The notes: generated from the sequence alone by a model not told the origin. A stretch of 64,000 nt of DNA from Allantophomopsis cytisporea (GCA_024752435.1 CP103020.1:186001-250000); one strand, 5' to 3'. Positions 46,670 to 58,561 are shown, numbered from the stretch's first letter. Numbers and translations: made by a program.

Positions 46670-47221
46670 ATGCTGCTCAAAGTGAATGAACACTTCGAAG
46701 CCAACGACAACAAACAAGAACAAAAAGAAGTCCACAATAAACCCGAAGCACCTCTCAGCCCTCAATATGAGTCTGTCGTTTCCCCACCTCTCTTCTCTCT
46801 GTCTTCTTATACAACAGTACTTGCGCATACCATGTACACCATCCTAGCTAATGTCATTTCAACAGTGTCAGAAGAAACCGCCAGTATTGTCCTTGGTATT
46901 CTGGACATTCTTGTCTCCCGCGGTTTTCGCTACTATGCCTCTCGAACTCCTCTTGTCGTCAAATACATTCGTGACTTCTTGAGCCGGGACCCAAAGCCCA
47001 CAATTGGTGAAACCTATATCTCAGTGCAATCCAGATTCAGCGAAAGCAATGTCTAATATTTCCATTTAGACCTCGAGCTCGGAGAAAGTCACTCTGAGAC
47101 CCGCATCCATGTAACACTCACTGTCAACCTGAACGTCTCCCAGATTCAGCTGTCAAACATTGTCGAAAACATCGAGGGCGTCGTCGCAAACCTCGAACCT
47201 ATCGACGACGGGGCAGCGTAA
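46670..47221 (+). CDS. Hypothetical 162-residue protein, orphan
   Basis: Two exons (46670-47006 and 47070-47221) joined across a 63-bp intron (donor GTGAAA, acceptor TTTCCATTTAG) give 162 residues. The frame would otherwise stop at 47056. After splicing, the second exon reads a clean amphipathic strand pattern (THVTLTVNLNVSQIQLSN-like) ending in DDGAA. Residues 1-40 are charged and Gln/Lys/Glu-rich. Residues about 50-100 are hydrophobic or amphipathic helix (TILANVISTVSEETASIVLG), followed by a basic stretch (RYYASRTPLVVKYIRDFL). There is no signal peptide and I do not recognise the family. It may be lineage-specific. The donor is weak, so the junction is less certain than the gene. Confidence 0.6.
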
Positions 47222-47431
47222 TTAAAGGGTACTTCCTCCGTTACAGCCCACCAAGGTCCGGCCCTGCCCTAGTGTTGGTGCGGACACTTTGAACGGGATC
47301 CAAGATCGACCGCCGAAATTCCGGGGTAATTGGCAGATGCGGGGGTGATGGAACTTTTGCGCGATATGAATATGTACTCAAGTTGATATATCAGGTGGGC
47401 AGTCTTTCTTGTTTTCATGCCATAGACAATT

Positions 47432-47747
47432 TCAGTGTTTTTGCTTTATAAAGTAGTGATGAACAGAATCTGTGATTAAGAATTAGTAGCATCCAGAAAT
47501 AATCGTGTATTCGAATACCGCTTCCATGCCTATCAGTTCCGGATCACTTACCGGGTTTTTGTTCGCGACTCGATAGAATAGGCGACCGTTGGATGACACT
47601 ATGAAGTCCAGCGTCTCGCCATTTCAGATTCTCATAAAATCCCACTCTGTACGCTGCATACCTGGCCGGGTCTTCCAATGGATTTCTTCCTTGATATCCC
47701 TTTCTGTATAAATCCCACTTAGCTATGCTGGTATCTTTCTCAAGCAT
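47432..47747 (-). CDS. Possible small gene, 77 residues, unknown family
   Basis: A reverse-strand ATG at 47747 opens a 196-nt exon (to 47552), followed by a consensus GTAAGT donor, an 82-bp intron with a good branch site (CTACTAAT) and CACAG acceptor, and a 38-nt exon ending in TGA at 47432. The product contains KWDLYRKGYQGRNPLEDP and AAYRVGFYENLKWRD, which look coding rather than random. It lies tail-to-tail with the 162-residue orphan. The combination of frame and matched splice signals is the only evidence, and the gene may extend upstream by another exon or be a relic. Confidence 0.4.
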
Positions 47748-48022
47748 TAATCATGTTCCAAGTTGTTGACCACGAAAATCAAGTCCAGCAGAAGTCAAAA
47801 CAACATATGCACTGTAACCGGAATATAGATGACATGTTCGGGAACTACCTTATTGAGTACGCGCTTCTGATACATTTTTGAGGCTTGAAAATTATCTGAT
47901 CAAGAATACAACATGCAAACTATATAGGTATTACTGCATGTTCGCTTCCCCGGGCACAATACAGATGATTCACATCAAAAGCCACCTTCACCAGGGGTCA
48001 TCTCTCCCGCAGAGCGATCTCG

Positions 48023-48364
48023 ATTGGCGACTTACACAGCAGGGGCCGCGGATCTTCTTTCGCGAGCCGCGAAGCGTGAGTTTCTCGGGGCACAGCGGAT
48101 AGCTTTTCTTCGTGCAGCAGATTATCACTTTTCCAGGGAACAGTGGTTGCGCGCAATGTTTTTAAACAGCCGTCACAAACTTTACGGAGCCATCATTCTG
48201 GTCAGACCTGCATGATGGCTTCTCGATTAACTTTCTTGGCAGATGCGATCTCGATTGGCTTTATAAACGGCTGCAGTCTCTATTGGCTTTGTTTTCGATT
48301 TATCTCGCGATCATTTTATTGCTTCCCTGTTGATTGGCTTCACTAATGATTTCTTTCAGATTGG
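48023..48364 (+). promoter_or_regulatory. Cluster of five reverse CCAAT boxes
   Basis: ATTGG occurs at 48023, 48254, 48282, 48333 and 48360, each followed by C; the last four read ATTGGCTT. The first two share a 15-bp block (GCGATCTCGATTGGC). Spacings among the last four are 28, 51 and 27 bp. CCAAT is the core bound by the fungal HAP/CBC complex. The cluster lies 520-860 bp before the orphan gene. Confidence 0.5.
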
Positions 48365-48794
48365 CTTTCTCCTTTCGAGAGCTACGCCTGACTGGTGTTT
48401 ATTGCTCCTGAAATATCAAAGAATACGTACAAATATGTTCATAATTTATCCGTGTATCGTGTGCATCTGAAGTTCCCAAGTTCCGAAGTATCGGATCCAA
48501 GTTTGAGCTTAACAGGGGCCAGGCACATCTCATAAAATATGGAGTTACCAGTGTTACTTGAGCAGTGATGGAGAATTGCCTGGACAGGCCACGGATTAGG
48601 ATGGGTTCTTCCGATAGGCTCTTTTACCAGAGGATGCAATGGAGAGGCTCCAATGTATCATCGTCTAACTTCGCTGCCAGAATTTCTGGAAGTTTCAAGA
48701 TAATACATCCTAGAACGCGGCCTCCGATCGACGATCTTTCAATGCCGTTGAGACCCGTGATGAACTAGAACTGATTATTGCTGCATGGCTCAAC

Positions 48795-48802
48795 TATATA
48801 AG
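48795..48802 (+). promoter_or_regulatory. TATA box
   Basis: A TATATAAG match 81 bp before the second orphan gene's ATG at 48883, suitably placed for its core promoter. Confidence 0.55.
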
Positions 48803-48882
48803 ATACGCCATCACCCTGCTCCAATTCTTCATGAAATCAGAAACGCCATCAAGTTTTCCCAGAAAGGTTTCAACAGCTGAAT

Positions 48883-49553
48883 ATGGGTACGTTCCTTTTC
48901 AACCTTATATTCTCTGCAAATATCGTACCTCCGCTATGGCATAACATAACTAACGTCATACAGTGTCGCCAGGAAATATCACCGGTATCGTGGCCGCACT
49001 GGGGACTCCGGTAGCCTTCCTCACAGCCTGGTACAACTATCGTGGTCAAAAGATCGGAGAGGCATTTGTCGCCTGGCTTTCTCACACGGGTTGTGCATGT
49101 GGTAAGACCTACTCCATACACTCAGAAAATGGTGTTATAGAACATCAAATTGAACAGATTACTAAGCAGTGTCGTATTTCAGACCCAGAACATAGTGAAC
49201 CAGTGCCAACGAATCCTGTTCACACGGCCTTCAGAAATCCTATCTCCAACGCTGCCATTGGCAATTCTGCCGACAATGCTCACGAAAATCCCGTCTATGA
49301 AGTTGATACTCTTCACGATTATGTTTCCTCAAGCCCCAGTCCCACTGCTATCAACTCCAGTATTGACGCGATCGAGCATATCGACGACGTCGAGAACATC
49401 AAGACTTCTGAAAACGTTCGCCGCGGTTCCAGAAATCTTGAGGCCCCTCAGAACTCTGAGACCGATACTGGAGAAGCACATCTCAATGATGTTCCTGTAG
49501 CTATGAATGATGCTGGCGCTGATGACTGTACAACGGAGGGTTTTGTCGTCTAG
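48883..49553 (+). CDS. Hypothetical 197-residue protein with N-terminal hydrophobic helix
   Basis: The coding sequence appears to begin with a 4-nt exon (48883-48886, ATGG), then a 77-bp intron (GTACGT donor, CTAAC branch site, ACAG acceptor) and the long exon 48964-49553. The long frame has no ATG near its start, only a GTG, and the splice supplies the Met: MVSPGNITGIVAALGTPVAF. Residues about 5-25 are a hydrophobic helix followed by WYNYRGQKIGEAFVAWLSHT. The remaining 140 residues are polar, rich in Asn, Ser, Asp and Glu, with repeated NPV/NPI motifs, and are probably disordered. No family is recognised. A TATA box 81 bp upstream and a CCAAT cluster support it as a transcribed gene. Confidence 0.6.
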
Positions 49554-50455
49554 GAGGGCTCTTGAAGGCGCTGAAGTTGATAGTACCATGACTGAGGCAA
49601 AGATGCAATGAACTTATAATTCGAAAGAACGATGCGGGATTACGATCAACGATATTGTACTATGTTCTCGTTCTTTAAAATTAAGTACTTTTGCATGAGG
49701 ATATAACAGACTCTGGGATTTCATGCGATATGATCCATGCGATAGTTGATTTGTTGACCAAGACATTCAGTTGAATTCAATATTAGTGATATGGATTGCT
49801 ACTCCAGTACTCGCGTGTCTGAACGAGAGTGGCTATTTGACAATGAAAACAATGTATGACATATGCTGCAGCTCCGGCCTTCTTTTATGAGCTTCCAGGA
49901 GTCGAGCATGTGGCTACAAATCTGTGTTATAGATCCAGAGTGCCAAAACCCTTGCTGGTGAAGCACGAGTGAAAGATAGATTAGAGACAGGGAGTGGAAT
50001 CGGTTGGATTTGCGAGTTTGGCTACTAAGTCAAGATCTACAATGTGAGAAACCCGAGGTAAATTATAGATAGAATCGACAAAGTTCCATGCTGGGCTGTG
50101 GGATCTACTACCATAGCACGGATCACATGAATCACAAAAACAAAACCATCAAACTAGAGATTATATTTGACGTGAGAAATAATAAAGTAACCCTCAATCA
50201 TGGATATTCTACGAATACAAGTTAGGCAGGTCAGGTCAACATTCGGTATGTAGCACCATAGCGGGAACACGGATGTAAAATGATTAGAGGAAGCAGAACT
50301 ACTTTGTAGCTGCTTGAATACAAGAAAAATGGCTTGTAGCCTGTCCATTGGCTATTCAGGAAGTCTTCCAACATGAAACACTTGAAAGTGAGAGTCGGCT
50401 ATTGCTCATATCTTGACAGCACACGCATGATCCGCGACCCTTTGCCTTTGGACTT
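49554..50455. other. Intergenic, no gene seen
   Basis: AT-moderate DNA with no supported frame. Confidence 0.55.
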
Positions 50456-50687
50456 CGCCAAAACAGAGGACAAAATTGCAAAAAGAATACAGACGGGGCA
50501 CGCCTCACCGGCTGTACCAGAAAATCCCGTTTGGGAATTTTACTGATTTTACAGTAGTCCTTGGCCCAGACAGGCGAATACATCAAACCCAGCTATATGA
50601 CCATGGAGAGTCGAACCTTGGACTCCGCGATTTCATGAAATTCACGGATTTGCAAGGACCGACCTATTCCACTAGGCCAAGGAGACT
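50456..50687 (-). mobile_element. SINE-like element with tRNA-derived head, copy B
   Basis: Reverse-strand copy of the element at 16782-17012. Read on the minus strand it starts near 50687 with a canonical A box (TGGCCTAGTGG). It has a GGTTCGACTC B box, an anticodon-loop-like CTTGCAAAT between them, then the shared body (CTCCATGGTCATATAGCTGG, TTCGCCTGTCT, GGACTACTG, TTCTGGTACAGC) and ends near TTTTTGCAATTTT. The acceptor and T stems do not pair as a functional tRNA, so a tRNA gene call is rejected. The two copies have many substitutions and a few small gaps, so neither insertion looks recent. A-tail and target-site duplication are not clear. Confidence 0.6.
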
Positions 50688-52178
50688 TATTGAGTTTCTG
50701 CTTGTTTTGCTTTATATAGACCTTCCGAGGTGCCTTGGTACTTACTATGTGAACAGGTGCAGCAGGATTTATGTGAGCGCCCAGAAGTAGAACCACTATA
50801 CCTCGAACTCAATAAGAAAGATATATACTCATTAATTTCTATCGCGTCTCATAAGATCTGTGACATTCTCAAGAGCTGTATACACATTCTAAGCCCACGA
50901 TGACCCAGACGCGAGAGCCACGCAACGAAACATACAGACACACAATCTCAGATGGTCTGTATCGTAAACATGAATTAAATATCACGAAATCTTCAGCCAC
51001 CTGGCGAGATTTACACTCGCACAGGTAGTCGGGTCACTCCTAGTTCCTACGGGAATCTCAAGCATAATCCAGCCACCTCCAACCAACACAGATACACATT
51101 TCCACGAAACATGCCGCTGAATCGATGTAACGACAACAACAGACACAAAGTCAAGTCGCCGAACATCAAATCCCCAAGTACTCCTTCCCATCATCCCCTA
51201 CACAACCCCACCCCACCCACAAACCCAATCCAACCACCCCAAAGATCCACCACGAAATTCCCCCCATCAAAACAAGCACATCAACTCCCAAGAGAACAAA
51301 CTCAACCCCACAAACCATCCGAACACACCCAAAAAACAAAAAAAAACAAATCCCGAAATCTGCTACGGCCTCAGAGTTTTCGAGTATCATCGAAGAACAT
51401 TGAATTGACATTCACATGACGTTGAAGATCGCTCAACCAAGGTTCCTCCCGCCACTAGCACCAATGCGGGAAGAGGGATACCCTGCACCGCGGTTTGGAA
51501 CAGAGTTCAGTGACGAGTGTGAATAGCGGCGTGCAGGTATTAGGTTTGGGATACAGATGGGCGATTCCGAGATCTTGATTTGGGTTTGATGATGGAGGAT
51601 CATGATAAGATCGGGGATGGGATTGAGCATTATATACCAACCAAGAAACCCTGTCCGAACACCACAATAAATCTCCACGTAGTAAGCATACGCAGATCCA
51701 AATACATGCGCATCTTACCCCATCCAAAGTCCCACCCAAGCGCGACGAACAAACAATCACTTCACAAGCGATCAGCGAAGAATAAGTCAAAGACATGAAT
51801 TACGTTTATCATTGATTCAGACCACCCACCCACCCGCCACGGCATTCACCAATCCAAATCTAATATACACAGCATACGCTTTAAAAAAAAAAGCCCGGCC
51901 AATTGCACAGGCAGGCAATCTTTTATCGTCGCAAGACTTTTTCTTTCCTTGCTATTGCTGGCATCCAATTCGGATGCATTCCACACCCCAACGCCCACAA
52001 TGCTCCCTTTGCCGTCTTTTGCCTTCCTTTTCCTCCCCATAGTGATTTCCTCATTATTGTTTTTCCTCCCCTTATTGGATACCCTACTCATATTCTTTCT
52101 CCAAGTATCAATTCACGTATCCTAACCACTCACTATCTCCCAGCTCGTCTTCATTCTATCCTTTAATGACTTCGCTCT
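50688..52178. other. Intergenic, no gene seen
   Basis: Contains Pro/Lys low-complexity frames in an A/C-rich stretch at 51110-51420, which I regard as chance, and the 3' flank of MOT1. Confidence 0.55.
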
Positions 52179-55100
52179 CTAGCTCTGCATACTCTTCAAG
52201 AATCCTTCCAGTGCAAACTCCTCTTCATAAACCTTATCATCCCAAAGCTCACCAAGATCGTCGAGCCAGCCCTTCTTCCCCTTCTCCCTGACCTCACCGG
52301 TCGCCTCATCAATAGCACCCTCCGCATTCTCATCGACGGGCGCGTCAGATGGCGCAGGCATATCCGTGGTATCTGATAAGTTGAAGAGGTCCAGGATCTG
52401 ATCCGTTTCCATCGTCCCTAGACCGGCGTTCTGTTGATTCACGACTGTTGAAGCGACGTCTATTTTGAAGCGTTGAAGACTACAGGGAAAGTGTTAGCTA
52501 TCATTATCGCTATAGTGTCATATGCTAGAGATTGGGGATACATACCTCATAATCTTCTCCTCCAAAGTCCCCCTCGTGATAAGGCGATAGACGTTAACAA
52601 CCTTCTTCTGGCCGATACGATGCGCGCGGTCCATAGCCTGGAGATCACGCTGTGGATTCCAGTCATGCTCGACGAAGATAACGGTATCAGCACCTGTGAG
52701 ATTGAGTCCCAGACCACCAACGGCAGTTGTCAGAAGGAGGACGTCGTACGAAGGGTCGGAGTTGAATTTATTGACGATATCCTGACGTTTGTTGGCTTCG
52801 ACCGAACCGTCGAGACGAAGATATGACACGGATGGCAGCATCTGCTTGAGGACGTCGTTCTGCACCATGTCAAGCATCTCCTTCATCTGACAGAAGACAA
52901 GGGCGCGATGCGGGGACACATAAGATGCCGAGGTCGTAATCTCAGTCTCGTCAGATGGCGCCGTACCGATACCACAGTCGACGAGGAGGTCGCGTAGGGC
53001 GGTGAGCTTCGGCGCGTGCACGGGATCTCTCAGCGAGGTACCTTGCTTGGCAAGCAGCTTTTGAGTCTCATCGTAAGCTTTGTGGTCTTCCTTAATGACA
53101 AGAGCAGGCGAATTGCAAAGCTTGCGCATATATTGAAGCGCTTGGAAGATGTGGTGCTTGTCTTCCTTGGCACCACTAGAGGCACGTTCAGCGAGCGTCT
53201 TGCCTTCTTTCTTGGTGAAGTCTTCGAATAGCTTCTTTTGTAGGTCACTGAGATCACAGTAGTAATTCTGCAGGATCTTTGGAGGGAGATCATCAAGGAC
53301 TTCCTCTTTGAGACGTCGAAGGAGGAATGGCAGGACTTGCTTGTGCAGAGCTTCGATGGCGAGGGCTCCAGCTTCTTGTTCGCGGGAATTGGAGCGTGCA
53401 TTGCGAGAGGCTGCAATTGGTTTGGCGAAGCGGTCATGGAAAACCTTCTCGGCTCCTAGGAATCCGGGCATTAGGAAATCAAAAAGCGACCACAGCTCCA
53501 GGACATTGTTCTGGATTGGAGTACCAGAAAGGATGAGTCGATGGTTACTAAGCAGTCGCTTGACGGCAAGAGTGACCTTTGCACGAGGATTCTTAATGAG
53601 ATGACCTTCATCCAAAACAAGGTAGTTCCAATTGAGAGGAGCAAGAATATCAGCATCGTTACGACAAATATCGTAGGATGTAATAACGATATCTGTCTTG
53701 TCAAGCTGATCGCGATACTGGCCACGTTGAGCTGGTGGACCAACATATGCAGTAACACTGAGGAATGGTGCGTATGTCTTGATCTCTTGTTGCCAATGTC
53801 CAGACAGCGTTGGAGGGCAGACAATAAGTGAAGGAAGTCTTCTAACATCAGGAGCTCCTGTCTTTGCAAACTCTTCAGCACGGTTGTGATGATCACTAGC
53901 CACGATACACAAAGTCTGCAGAGTCTTTCCAAGTCCCATATCGTCACAAAGAATTCCGTGTAGATGGTACTTGTTGAGGAAGTTAAGCCAGTTGACACCC
54001 TCCTGTTGATAGGATCGAAGTTCGGCCTTGATGGCAACAGGAATGTTGAAAGGCTCAACCTTGTGGGGATCCAAAAGCTGACCAATAAATGTTCTCTCCC
54101 GGTCCCTTCCTCTGAGGAGTTCTTCGGAGAGTCCTGGTGGGTCTGGAATACCAGCCTCAAGTGGAACAAGCTTCACAAGGGTTGCAAACGTGGTTGTTGC
54201 CAATAGGCGGACATCGTTATCCGAATCACTCATGCGTCCGAGCACGGGTACAATCAAAAAGATGACGTACGGCAGAATGCTGTCTCCCATGACGTGAATC
54301 AAATGGTATACGCACTCGATGGCACCTTGACGGAAGTGTAGATCCACAGGGTTATTGATAGATGGAAGTACCTTCTCAACCAACATAGTCATAGCCTCGA
54401 CTGTGATCACACTACAAGCTGTTGCAAGACACTTTGCTGCCATGTAGCGGAACACGGATAGTTTGGAGTGCAATGCTTTGATGACCATAGGAAGGAAGCC
54501 AACGACCAACGGGTATAAATCGACATGTATCGTTGGTGTCAAAGCTCTAAGAATCGACATTGCGTCAATAGCTTCCTGACCGAGTGTGCTACCAGAGTTC
54601 GTAGCCTCTTGTGGCATTTCTCCAGCAAAGACCTGATGCATTGGCTCTTCGATGATAGCCTTGAGAGTAGGAACCTTGTCAAACAACTCAGCACCGAATA
54701 TGGCAGATAGACGCTCCAAAGCTTCTTTGGCACCTCTGCGCATGATACGGGCTTCTTTGGCGTCTCTGGCGAACTTGGCAGCATCTGGATGATCACGGCG
54801 ATCTTCTTCTTTCCTAAGAGAGAGAATCGAATCTGTGAAGCCGCAGTTTGGAGAGAACTCCGGGGTCTCTGAGGTATCCACGCAGCAGAATTTCGCAAGG
54901 TTTCCAACAACCTTCTCGGCTGGACCTCGACGGCCAGAAATTGCAAACAACTCGATGAGTGCCGCAATAGAAGCAGCCGATCTTTTCTGGAGATCGAGGT
55001 TTTCCTCTTTCTTGACACTGTCCATCATACCCTTGATGATGTTGGTTGGCTTCTTAGGCGTAACCTTCATGGAAACCATTGCACTTGCAGCAGCGGCTCT

Positions 55101-58100
55101 AATACGAACATCACGCATTTCCTTGACGGACTCTGCCTCCTTGATGCTATCCAAGGTAGTTTGACGAGCTTCGACAAGCGTAGCTGATGCCAGCATACGT
55201 TGTGCAGCAGGGAGAATTCTCTGTAATCTAGTGAAGTCGTCCTCGATTACCTTGCGCGCAGCTGCAAGTCCGAAAGCAGATGGGCCAGCATCCGCCTCAC
55301 CTTGTACGATAACTGCAAGTACAGGAAGTCTGTCCTGAGAAAGCTTGCCGACATCCCGGAATGTGTTGAGAAGTGCCGAGCACTGTGCGCGCACAAGCTG
55401 GGTGTAGCTCACCAAATCACGGTAATGTGTTGGCCTATCGGACTCGAGGACTTTCTGCAACATATCCATGAATCGCAAAGGAGCGTCTTTTGATACACAC
55501 GACTTAGCATATTCGTCGATAATCATTGCTGCAGCAAGCTGCGTGGTTGAGTAAGGAGAAGTCATGCCTGGCTTGATGCCGGCATCATAAGCCTCTAATG
55601 CAGAAACTGGGATAAGGCTCATGATGCTACCCATGGCTTGAGCAGCGAAGATCCTTGAGCGAATCAATGTATCCATACCAACGAGATCTACCTCGCCCTG
55701 CATCATCTGGCCATCCACATCATGGCTAGCTGACGATGGTGGCTCCTCAACCTTGGCAGACTTGCGACGTCTCTTCGCGGCTGGTTCGGAGCTATGTGGG
55801 GGTGACATCCGACGTGAAGCAGCAACTGGCAAGTGGTATGTTCCACCAGACGGGCGCATGAACAGAGTAGGATTCATAGGAATTGGATGTCTAGAGATGC
55901 CGATTGGGTGCAACGTCAATTGCATCAGTGGGTCCACATGAGGTGCGAACTCAGATGCCAAGAACTCTGGATTCTGTGCAGCGAGAGCATCGATCAATGC
56001 AATCCACACCTGCTGCGATTGCTTCAAGACGCCTTCATTCCGCTCTACAAGCAGATTTTGGAAAATAAGCCGGAGGACTTTGCCATCAAGCCAATCCCGG
56101 CTGCCCTCGCCATCGATATTAATAAAAGTAAGAAGTGCTCGAAGCACGGCCGCACGAACCGATGTGATGGTGTGACGGAGGAAGGGGTATAGTCGGGGAA
56201 CCAATTCTGTAAATGATTGGGTAGCATCCATGGCAGCATTCTTCTTCATGGCTTTCAACACCTCAGGGAAACTGCAAAGCTTGGCAAGCAAATCCATAAT
56301 TGCTCCTGTACTCGCACTGAGATCGTCACCAAGATTTGACAAACAGTCCCAGACAATGTGAATAAGACGATCTAGTGCGTCGGGCCGAAGGCTGACAAAC
56401 TCCTTGGCGATCGGAATCAGTGTCGAGGCACTGACAGAGCGTACATCATCATCTTGATCGCCAAGACCTCTCATGACAGCCTGGATAACACCGTCAATGA
56501 GACTGCTATCGTCGAGGAGAAGGTCAGATCGAACAGCGACCAAATATCGCATTCCAATCATTCCACCGTGGCAAACAGCCCAGATAGGATAATCGACGCC
56601 TATCTTGTCCTGCATGACCATTTGATGAAGTACTCGATAAACAGAATATACAGTTGATGACTCCAGATGCTTCAGCAAAGCTCCTAGGGTCTGACCCACT
56701 GTCTCTCGAATGGGTGCCACAACATTATCCGAGGCATAGTCGCTGAATCTGTCAAGCATCAAAGCGCAACAGAGTCTGCAAGCTAGATCGTCGAGCCATT
56801 TGCGATTCGCCAGATCATTTTCTGCACGTGTCTTGCCTTTTTGACGGCCAGCACCCTTGCCATGCACCCTCACAACATCTCGAAGAGCCATTGCAGCACC
56901 ATGGCGGACCTCCCACGTAGGATCGAAGAGGTCAATGACCAGTACGTCGCATAATCGTTCGTAAGGCCACTCGATACCTTCAATTTCTTCATCCGTTTGA
57001 ATTTCAGACTTGATCGGTACGACGGGTCCCTTAAATTCCGAGACGACTTTCGATTCCTCATCGATGCCTTCCGGTCTATCTAGCGTCAGATAGTCTTGTA
57101 CGTTGCCATTGACAACATCTTCATCTTCTGGAAGAGCAATCGAAGTGCTCTCTCGGCGAGTAGAAAGGTCAACTAGTCTATTCCGACTGCTAGCCTGCTG
57201 AGCTTCTCTCTTGCGCTTGCGCTTGAGTTGGTTGAGTTGACGAGCACTGAGGCCTTGCTCATTCGCTGGGGTCGATGGCTGAGTTCCTCCGGGCGATACA
57301 ATGCCGTCGTGATGTGAATTAACACCATTGCTTGTCTCGATCGGCAATGCTGGGGTCGCTCCATTCTGTGGTTTTGCAGTTAGGTCAACCTCTGGGAGAA
57401 GATCCTCGTCAGTGTATGGACCTGCCAGGCCAAGTCGCATCGAAAGGGTCTTCTTGGAATGAGCCAGGCGAGTAGAAGGATCCAGTAAAGCCAGAGCATA
57501 ATCATAATCCTTGCCGGCAGCTCGTAATAATTGTTTGCCATATTTAATGATGGATGCCACCGGTAAAGTGTCGAGAGTCAAGAGATTACCACTCAGGTGA
57601 ACGCCTCCATTCTCCAGGCCTTCCTCCTTCTTGACAGATAAATCGTGCTCCTCTTTCTTGGCTTCTTCATCCTTGAGGGGTTCAGTCTCTGCGTTTGGAT
57701 CGTAGCGTTCGGCATTTTCGACAATACCGCTGATGGCTTTGGATGCCGCTGTTCGAGTCTCCCAAGCTGTTGAACGCAGATATGGTACAACCTTAGTCAG
57801 CAGATTAAACAGTTCTTCTGGATGCGCCTTTTGTACATCGGCCACTTGTTGTGCGGCAGTATTGCGAATCAGTGGCGTGCTACCTGTTTCCAGGAGCCTG
57901 TATGGGAAAAGGAAATTAGTACAGTGATCACATGATTTTTCAAGAGCACGAGACCGTTTTTCCTGCTGGGTGCCAAGCACAAGCAAGTTCTGGTCACGCG
58001 TGGGGAAATGAGACATTTACTCACGTGACTAATCGATCTAGTCTAATTTTGTGTTAGCGATGTATTCCAAGACGAATGAGAAGATGAGATTTAGGGAAAT

Positions 58101-58146
58101 TGAGTTACGGAGGGGATAGATGCTAGTAGGCTTACCTGGACGCCAT
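52179..58146 (-). CDS. MOT1: TATA-binding-protein-associated Snf2 ATPase
   Basis: Swi2/Snf2-family ATPase that removes TBP from DNA and so redistributes it genome-wide. Reverse-strand exons 58136-58146, 58025-58042, 52546-57897 and 52179-52479 encode 1893 residues, the family length. The N-terminus (MASRLDRLVTLLETGSTPLIRNTAAQQVADVQK) needs two tiny exons of 11 and 18 nt; introns are 93, 127 and 66 bp. Residues 1 to about 1250 are HEAT repeats that grip TBP. The ATPase follows, with Walker A (DDMGLGKT, about 1331) and DEGH (about 1439). The helicase C domain ends in RAHRIGQKKVVNVYRLITRGTLEEKIM. The last exon supplies the LQRFKIDVASTVVNQQNAGL bridge and an acidic tail with the WLDDLGELWD motif, typical of Mot1. 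Confidence 0.97.
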
Positions 58147-58550
58147 ATTGTTATTGTGATTTGCTGTTGACGCGACTGAGCATTATCTGAACATGATCTT
58201 GAGAAGGTTATATGAGGAAGATTGAGCCGATCATCAATTCCATTTGGAACAAGCAGTTAAAAAAAAAAAAAAGCCGAGTGCTGACGCGTCGATATTTTTA
58301 ATTTCTGCGGCGAGGAGAGAATAAGAAGGCGAAAAAGAAAGAAAGAGAAAGGAAAGAAGAAACGAGATGTTCGTTATTCTTGAAGTTCTTTCAACAGTTT
58401 TCCTGCAATGTCTCAAAGTTGTGGTGTTTTAGTGTCTATTCAGCCTTGTCGGCGAATTGATAGTGGAGAAGAGAGCAAGTGAACTCTTTTCTGGGTTGTG
58501 CAAATTGCTTCAGGTGGCGCGTGGATGTGATTGGTTGGGAATGTTTTGAT

Positions 58551-58561
58551 GGGGGGGGGGG
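58551..58561. repeat. Homopolymer G run
   Basis: Eleven consecutive G on the plus strand; could be an assembly weak point. Confidence 0.9.

Larger units (their letters stand above)
47748..48882. other. Intergenic region and promoter of the orphan membrane gene
   Basis: Holds five ATTGG (reverse CCAAT) boxes between 48023 and 48364 and a TATA box at 48795. No coding frame was supported. Confidence 0.55.

Noticed and set aside
50590..50690. tRNA gene on the minus strand
   Set aside because: A and B boxes are present, but the acceptor and T stems do not pair and the A-to-B distance is long. The whole stretch recurs with its flank at 16.8 kb, so it is a SINE-like head.
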